Below, piece after piece: positions 6,328-10,251 of a stretch of 10,251 nucleotides of DNA. The stretch's first letter is position 1. Each line of letters opens with the position of its first letter. The notes under the pieces were generated by a model. The model did no database searches and was not told the origin of the DNA. It saw nothing but the letters and a program-made list of their open reading frames with translations. Position numbers and translations under genes: made by a program. The DNA comes from Planctomycetota bacterium (GTDB taxonomy: Bacteria > Planctomycetota > UBA1135 > JALUZX01): assembly GCA_027011425.1 (NCBI GenBank), contig JALUZX010000289.1, forward strand, positions 1 to 10,251, given 5' to 3'.

Positions 6328-7737
6328 TCAGATTTTCGCCAAGGCTCTCTCCAGGTCCCGGATGAGATCCTCCGGTTCCTCCAGCCCGATGGCAAGGCGG
6401 ATTCCTTCCGGGTCGATCCCGCCCGCCGCCTGGACTTCCGGGGGAACCACGGCGTGGGTCATGGAGCCGGGCTTCTCGATGAGAGTCCGGATCTGGCCCA
6501 GGGAGACGGCAAGGGTGATGGAATAGGCTTCCCTGGCGATGGTGTTCACCAGCTTGCAGGAAGCCTCGCCGGGCTTCTTCTTGTAGCCCACGGTGGTGAA
6601 ATAGATCATGCTCCCCGGCGCGAACTTCCCGTCGAACCCCCGCATCTGGGCCCGGGCCGTCTTCTTCCAGGGGAAAGCGGGAAGCCCCGGGTAGAGGACC
6701 TTTTCCACCTTGGGATGGCCATCCAGGAACCGGGCCACGGCCATGGCCGTCTTTTCGGCTCTCCGCATCCGCAGATCCAGGGTGGGAAGACCGTAGACCA
6801 GGATGGCCCAGGCGCTCTTGCTGGAGAGCGGCGTCCCAAGGTCCTTCCTGGCCAGGATGATGTCGCTCTCCATGTTCTTCGGCCCCACCACCGCGCCGGC
6901 CAGTTCCGTGCCGAACCCGGAGATGCTCTTGGTCAGGGAGTGGACCACCAGGTCGACGCCCATCTGGATGGGCCTCTGGCAGGCGGGGGAGGCGAAGGTG
7001 TTGTCCACGATGGTCTTGATCTTCCCCTTGTCGCGACGTTTTCGGTTTTCCGCCTTGACGGCCTTCACCACCGCGGCGATGTCCACGATCTCCAGGTTGG
7101 GGTTCACGGGGGTCTCGAAGTAGACGACCCGGGTCCTCTGGGTGAAATAGGGGGTCGGATCCGGGTTCCGGACCAGGTCCACGTACTTGACGCTGATTCC
7201 CCAGCGGGGAAACCAGTTGTTGAGGAGCGAGAAGGTGCAGCCGTAGAGGGTCTCGTGGGCGATCACCTCGTCCCCGGTCTGCAGGATGGCGAGGAGCGTG
7301 GACGCGATGGCCCCCATCCCGGAGGAGAAGCAGAGGGCCATCTCGCCCCCTTCGGCGATGGCCAGGTCCTCCTCCAGCATGGACCGGGTGGGCTCGTCCA
7401 GCCTCTCGTAGATGAAGATCGGGGACTTCTCGAACTTACTCTTGAGGGGATCTGCGAAATCGTAGAAACCCATGGCCCCCCTCTCGGCGGAATCCAGCCT
7501 GTAGGTGCTGGTGGAAGAGATGGGGGGAACCACGTGGTGGGAGTAGTCCCAGGCCTCGGTCCTGAACTTCCCGTGGATCAGGAAGGAGCGGATGGAGACG
7601 TCCTCGCCCGGGACGATGTGCCGGGACCCGGACCGGTGGGATTCGGTCTTTTTTCGGGCGCTCCCCGCGCCCCCTTTTCCTGTCTTTCGGGATCCGCGGG
7701 CGGTTTTTCCGGTCTTTCGGGTTTTTCGAGGAGCCAT
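6328..7737 (-). CDS. Cystathionine gamma-synthase/methionine gamma-lyase family PLP enzyme with basic N-terminal tail
   Basis: Fold-type I PLP enzyme of the Cys/Met metabolism family, 469 residues, probably cytoplasmic. Family landmarks are all present: IYERLDEPT (109-117; usual form YSRxxNPT), the phosphate-binding loop CFSSGMGAI (136-144), TLYGCT (163-168), YFETPVNPNLEIVDI (206-220), DNTFASP (245-251) with the PLP aspartate D245, Schiff-base lysine K270 in VVHSLTKSISGFGT, and the C-terminal AVSLGQIRTLIEKPGSMTHA (410-429). TLYGCT includes the cysteine typical of methionine gamma-lyases, but the stretch after K270 lacks the usual Tyr and GH(S/G)D, so substrate and reaction (gamma-elimination, cystathionine synthesis or sulfhydrylation) cannot be fixed. 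Residues 1-40 are a Lys/Arg/Gly/Ser-rich tail with RKTGK twice. The ATG is firm: AAAGGAG ends 6 bases upstream, and no alternative start lies before the catalytic domain. It probably forms an operon with thrS. Confidence 0.9.
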   Translation of the reverse strand: MAPRKTRKTGKTARGSRKTGKGGAGSARKKTESHRSGSRHIVPGEDVSIRSFLIHGKFRTEAWDYSHHVVPPISSTSTYRLDSAERGAMGFYDFADPLKSKFEKSPIFIYERLDEPTRSMLEEDLAIAEGGEMALCFSSGMGAIASTLLAILQTGDEVIAHETLYGCTFSLLNNWFPRWGISVKYVDLVRNPDPTPYFTQRTRVVYFETPVNPNLEIVDIAAVVKAVKAENRKRRDKGKIKTIVDNTFASPACQRPIQMGVDLVVHSLTKSISGFGTELAGAVVGPKNMESDIILARKDLGTPLSSKSAWAILVYGLPTLDLRMRRAEKTAMAVARFLDGHPKVEKVLYPGLPAFPWKKTARAQMRGFDGKFAPGSMIYFTTVGYKKKPGEASCKLVNTIAREAYSITLAVSLGQIRTLIEKPGSMTHAVVPPEVQAAGGIDPEGIRLAIGLEEPEDLIRDLERALAKI

Positions 7738-7743
7738 GGCCGT

Positions 7744-7750
7744 CTCCTTT
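7744..7750 (-). promoter_or_regulatory. Ribosome binding site fixing the start of the PLP enzyme
   Basis: AAAGGAG (7750-7744) stands 6 bases before the ATG at 7737. This good site decides the start and therefore shows that the basic N-terminal tail is very likely translated and is not upstream non-coding sequence. Confidence 0.8.
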
Positions 7751-7799
7751 GGGTATCCGGCAAGGAACTAGACGGAGTTTTTCCTAACCCAAGGCCCGG

Positions 7800-7824
7800 A
7801 AAAAGGCAAGACTCGGGTCTTCCC
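7800..7824 (-). terminator. Intrinsic terminator after the histidine kinase gene
   Basis: The minus strand has GGGAAGAC (7824-7817), a CCGA loop (7816-7813), GTCTT (7812-7808), a bulged G (7807), CC (7806-7805) and then TTTTT (7804-7800). AAGAC/GTCTT pairs perfectly and GG/CC extends it past the bulge. It begins 8 bases after the kinase stop. It probably separates the kinase transcript from the PLP enzyme-thrS unit; the following 62 bases hold no promoter that I can support. Confidence 0.7.
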
Positions 7825-7832
7825 GCCCCGGT

Positions 7833-10196
7833 TCAGGCTTCTCCCAGGATTTCGGCCACCTTCGCGGCCAGGTCCAAGGGCGTAAAAGGCTTCATGAGAA
7901 ACCCCGACCATGCCTCCCCGTCCGCCCCCAGGGATCCGCCTTCCGGAAAACCGCTGGTCAGGATCACTTTCAGCCCCGGCCGAAGGGCCCGGAGACGTTT
8001 CAGGGTCTCCGGCCCGCTCAGCCCCGGCATGACCCTGTCCAGGACCACCAGGTCGATCTTTCCTCCTTCCCGGCGGAAGATCTCCAGGGCCTCCTCGCCG
8101 CTCCGGGCGAGAAAGATCCGGAACCCGAAGCTTTCCAGGGCGTCCCGCGCCAGGTTTCCCACCAAGGGCTCGTCGTCCACAACCAGAATCGTCCCCCTCC
8201 CCTGGAAAGGAGCCCCTTTCTCCTCCGGCTCCCTGGGAAGAGCCAGGGGCGCCGCCGGGAAGAAGACTTCCACCCGCGTTCCCCTCCCGGGAGCGCTCTC
8301 CACCCGGACTCCTCCGCCCCAGGATTTCATGATGCCCAGCACGGCGGCCAGGCCCAGGCCCCTTCCCGGCCCCTTGGTGGAAAAGAAGGGATCGAAAATT
8401 CGGGAAAGGGTTTCTTTCTCCATCCCGGGGCCGCCGTCCTCCACCCTGAGGAAGACGTAATTCCCCGGAGGGGGAACGATGCCCCCGGCGAAAGGAGGTC
8501 TCTCTCCTTTCCCGAGGGATACCGCGCCGGTGGTCAACTGCACGGCGCCCCCCCTCGAGGCGGCGGCCTCGGCGGCGTTGACCACCAGGTTCATCACCAC
8601 CTGCTGGACCTGGGCCGGGTCTCCTTCGATGGCGGGGAGGTTCCGGGCCAGAGAGAAACGGAGGCTCGCCGACTGCAGGAGGGCCTTGGGCAGGACCTTC
8701 TCGATCCTCTCCACCTCCCGCGAAAGATCCATGGCGCACTTCGCCGCCCGTCCCCTTCCCGCGTAGGCCAGGAGTTCCCGGACCAGGGAGGCCGCCCTCC
8801 GGGATGCCTCCACCACCTCTTCCAAGGTCTTCCGCACGGGACTTTCCTTGGGAAGCTGGGTCTCCGCCAGGGAGGCGTTGCCCAGGATCCCCGTGAGCAG
8901 GTTGTTGAAATCGTGGGCGATCCCCCCGGCCAGAAGGCCCAGGCTCTCCAGCTTCTGGGTCTCCATGAGCCTGGCCTGGACCCTCTCCTTCTCCCGCTCC
9001 ACGGCCTTTCTCCGGGTCAAGTCCCGCAAGACCACCTGGAGCATCTCCGCCGGGCCCTCCCGGAAGGCAAGGACCCGGACCTCGCAGGGAAAGGCGGATC
9101 CGTCTTTCCTGGAGAAGATGTCCTCCCAGCTCCCGGAAAAGGGCCTCTTTCCTTCAGCGATCCGGCGGGCCACCCGGGGGAAGAGGGCATCCAAGTCCTT
9201 CCCGTTCAGTTCCCCTGGATCGTAACCAAGGATTTCCTCCATCCTGGGATTGGCGATCCGGACCTTGCCCCCCTTGAAGAGACAGATCCCCTCGTGCATG
9301 TTCTCCACCAGGAAACGGTACCGGTTTTCGGAGATCCGCAATGCCTCCAAGGCCCGCCGCGTGCCCTGGAGCCGCGCCCGGGCCAGGAAGAAGCTCCATC
9401 CCAATCCCAGGGCCAGGGAGAGGCCCATGGCCAGAAACAACCAGTCCGTCCAGGGGAAGGTCCTGGCCAGAAGGGCCCCGCCCGGGGCGACCCGGACCTT
9501 CCAGGTACGGTCCAGCACCCGGACGGGGGAGCCTTCCTGCCAGGAAAAGGGAGGCGGGGCTTCTCCCTCTCCCCCGCGGATCAAGGCGCGGTCCCCGTCC
9601 TTCAACTCGAAGACCAGGTCCTGGGAGGCTTCCAGGCCTCCCAGGTATTCCCCCAACCGGGAGGCTCGAAAGACGGCGTTCAAGAAACCGGCCGGCCTTC
9701 CGCGGCGGGAGAGAGGAAAGTAGGCCGCCAGGCCCATCCCCCCCTGGTAGAGCCGGGCCGGAGGGGAGAGCTTGGGCCTGCGCCGGGCCATGGCGGCGGC
9801 GAAGGTCTTTCGTATGCTCGGTTCCGGATGCTTGAGAAGGTTCTTCCCCAGGGCGGCCCGGTTCCCCTCCAGGGGAGTGACCCACCGGATCACCCCCTTG
9901 GGGTCCACCCAGTTGATTGCGAGGAACCCCGGAAAACGCTTGTGGAAGATCCGGGCCGCCTCCTGGAACCGCTTCTCGTCGGGGATCTTCCCGGAATAGA
10001 CGAGGGAACGGAAATGATCGACCGCTTCGAACCGGAGAAGAAAGAAATTCTCCACCTTGCGGGAGAGTTCCTCCGCGGCGAGCTTCACGAGCCCCCGGAG
10101 GACCTTGGTCTTCTGGGCCCGGATCTCCACGAATGAGTAGACCACCGCCCCGCACACCAGGAGGGTGAGAAGCCCCCCCAGGAGTTCGGCCCGCAT
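7833..10196 (-). CDS. Membrane-bound hybrid sensor histidine kinase (CHASE-PAS-HisKA-HATPase-REC)
   Basis: Inner-membrane sensor kinase with its own receiver, 787 residues from the ATG at 10196. Segments in order: transmembrane helix 1 (about 5-25); a periplasmic CHASE-type ligand-binding domain (about 60-185, with FPGFLAINWVDPKGVIRWVTP and the GFLNAVFRASRL end); transmembrane helix 2 (about 251-273); a PAS domain (about 288-397, ENRYRFLVENMHEGI to VVLRDLTRRKAVE); the HisKA H-box GGIAHDFNNLLTGILGN (424-440) with H428 as phosphoacceptor; a HATPase domain with the N-box (N536, N540), DGGPGM (587-592), IFDPFFSTK (600-608) and GRGLGL (611-616); and a receiver with D674/D675, phosphoacceptor D720 (LDRVMPG), T747 and K769. 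All catalytic residues are present. The start is uncertain: the SD-like GAGAGGGG lies about 13 bases upstream, and an in-frame GTG at 10247 near the window edge is possible. The ligand and output partner are unknown, and no cognate regulator is in the window. Confidence 0.93.
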   Translation of the reverse strand: MRAELLGGLLTLLVCGAVVYSFVEIRAQKTKVLRGLVKLAAEELSRKVENFFLLRFEAVDHFRSLVYSGKIPDEKRFQEAARIFHKRFPGFLAINWVDPKGVIRWVTPLEGNRAALGKNLLKHPEPSIRKTFAAAMARRRPKLSPPARLYQGGMGLAAYFPLSRRGRPAGFLNAVFRASRLGEYLGGLEASQDLVFELKDGDRALIRGGEGEAPPPFSWQEGSPVRVLDRTWKVRVAPGGALLARTFPWTDWLFLAMGLSLALGLGWSFFLARARLQGTRRALEALRISENRYRFLVENMHEGICLFKGGKVRIANPRMEEILGYDPGELNGKDLDALFPRVARRIAEGKRPFSGSWEDIFSRKDGSAFPCEVRVLAFREGPAEMLQVVLRDLTRRKAVEREKERVQARLMETQKLESLGLLAGGIAHDFNNLLTGILGNASLAETQLPKESPVRKTLEEVVEASRRAASLVRELLAYAGRGRAAKCAMDLSREVERIEKVLPKALLQSASLRFSLARNLPAIEGDPAQVQQVVMNLVVNAAEAAASRGGAVQLTTGAVSLGKGERPPFAGGIVPPPGNYVFLRVEDGGPGMEKETLSRIFDPFFSTKGPGRGLGLAAVLGIMKSWGGGVRVESAPGRGTRVEVFFPAAPLALPREPEEKGAPFQGRGTILVVDDEPLVGNLARDALESFGFRIFLARSGEEALEIFRREGGKIDLVVLDRVMPGLSGPETLKRLRALRPGLKVILTSGFPEGGSLGADGEAWSGFLMKPFTPLDLAAKVAEILGEA

Positions 10197-10251
10197 CGAA
10201 GGCCCGGAGCCCCTCTCTCCACCGGGGGGGATACGCCCATCACCCACCGGC

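Noticed and set aside
7738..7799. SAM riboswitch or T-box upstream of the PLP enzyme
   Set aside because: Only about 62 bases lie between the kinase terminator and the start, with no fitting stems or conserved boxes; too short for either class.
6454..8460. Plus-strand open frame of 668 codons opposite the PLP enzyme and the kinase end
   Set aside because: Spans two real minus-strand genes and their terminator, and shows no protein-like features.

Overview
The window is one unidirectional block of eight genes, all on the minus strand, so transcription runs from high to low coordinates. In transcription order: a CHASE-PAS hybrid sensor histidine kinase (10196-7833); a cystathionine gamma-synthase/methionine gamma-lyase family PLP enzyme (7737-6328); thrS (6313-4391); infC (4219-3716); rpmI (3586-3389); rplT (3384-3022); pheS (2945-1908); and pheT (1904 to beyond the left edge). 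I checked the pheT frame by translating it to the edge: 634 codons with no stop, but the C-terminus is missing.

The organism is a high-GC bacterium (by eye roughly two-thirds G+C, not counted). The order thrS-infC-rpmI-rplT-pheS-pheT is the classic translation cluster known from E. coli and many phyla, so it does not fix the phylum. Details of L20, L35, IF3 and PheT, such as the PheT motif IDNKSITHRPDLWGHYG, remind me most of Planctomycetota or related deep lineages. That is an impression from memory, not a search result.

Right part (about 6.3-10.2 kb): the kinase gene ends in an intrinsic terminator (7824-7800), so it is probably a separate unit. The PLP enzyme follows with a strong ribosome binding site and an unusual Lys/Arg-rich N-terminal tail of about 40 residues. 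Its stop lies 14 bases before thrS, so these two are probably co-transcribed.

Left part (about 0-4.4 kb): the translation genes carry several apparent control points. These are a strong terminator or attenuator in the thrS-infC gap, a TTG start for infC placed very close to a 10-base Shine-Dalgarno match, a near-consensus sigma70-type promoter in the infC-rpmI gap, a small hairpin abutting the rpmI start codon, and a second terminator-like hairpin between rplT and pheS. rpmI/rplT (4-base gap) and pheS/pheT (3-base gap) look translationally coupled. IF3, L35 and L20 serve initiation and the large ribosomal subunit; ThrS and PheST charge tRNAs.

I do not see a novel defence, mobile or biosynthetic system here: no CRISPR, insertion sequence, tRNA or rRNA. 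The most unusual points are the basic tail on the PLP enzyme, the four-cysteine insert in PheS, and the layered regulatory signals around infC, rpmI and pheS. All gaps between genes are shorter than 180 bases.
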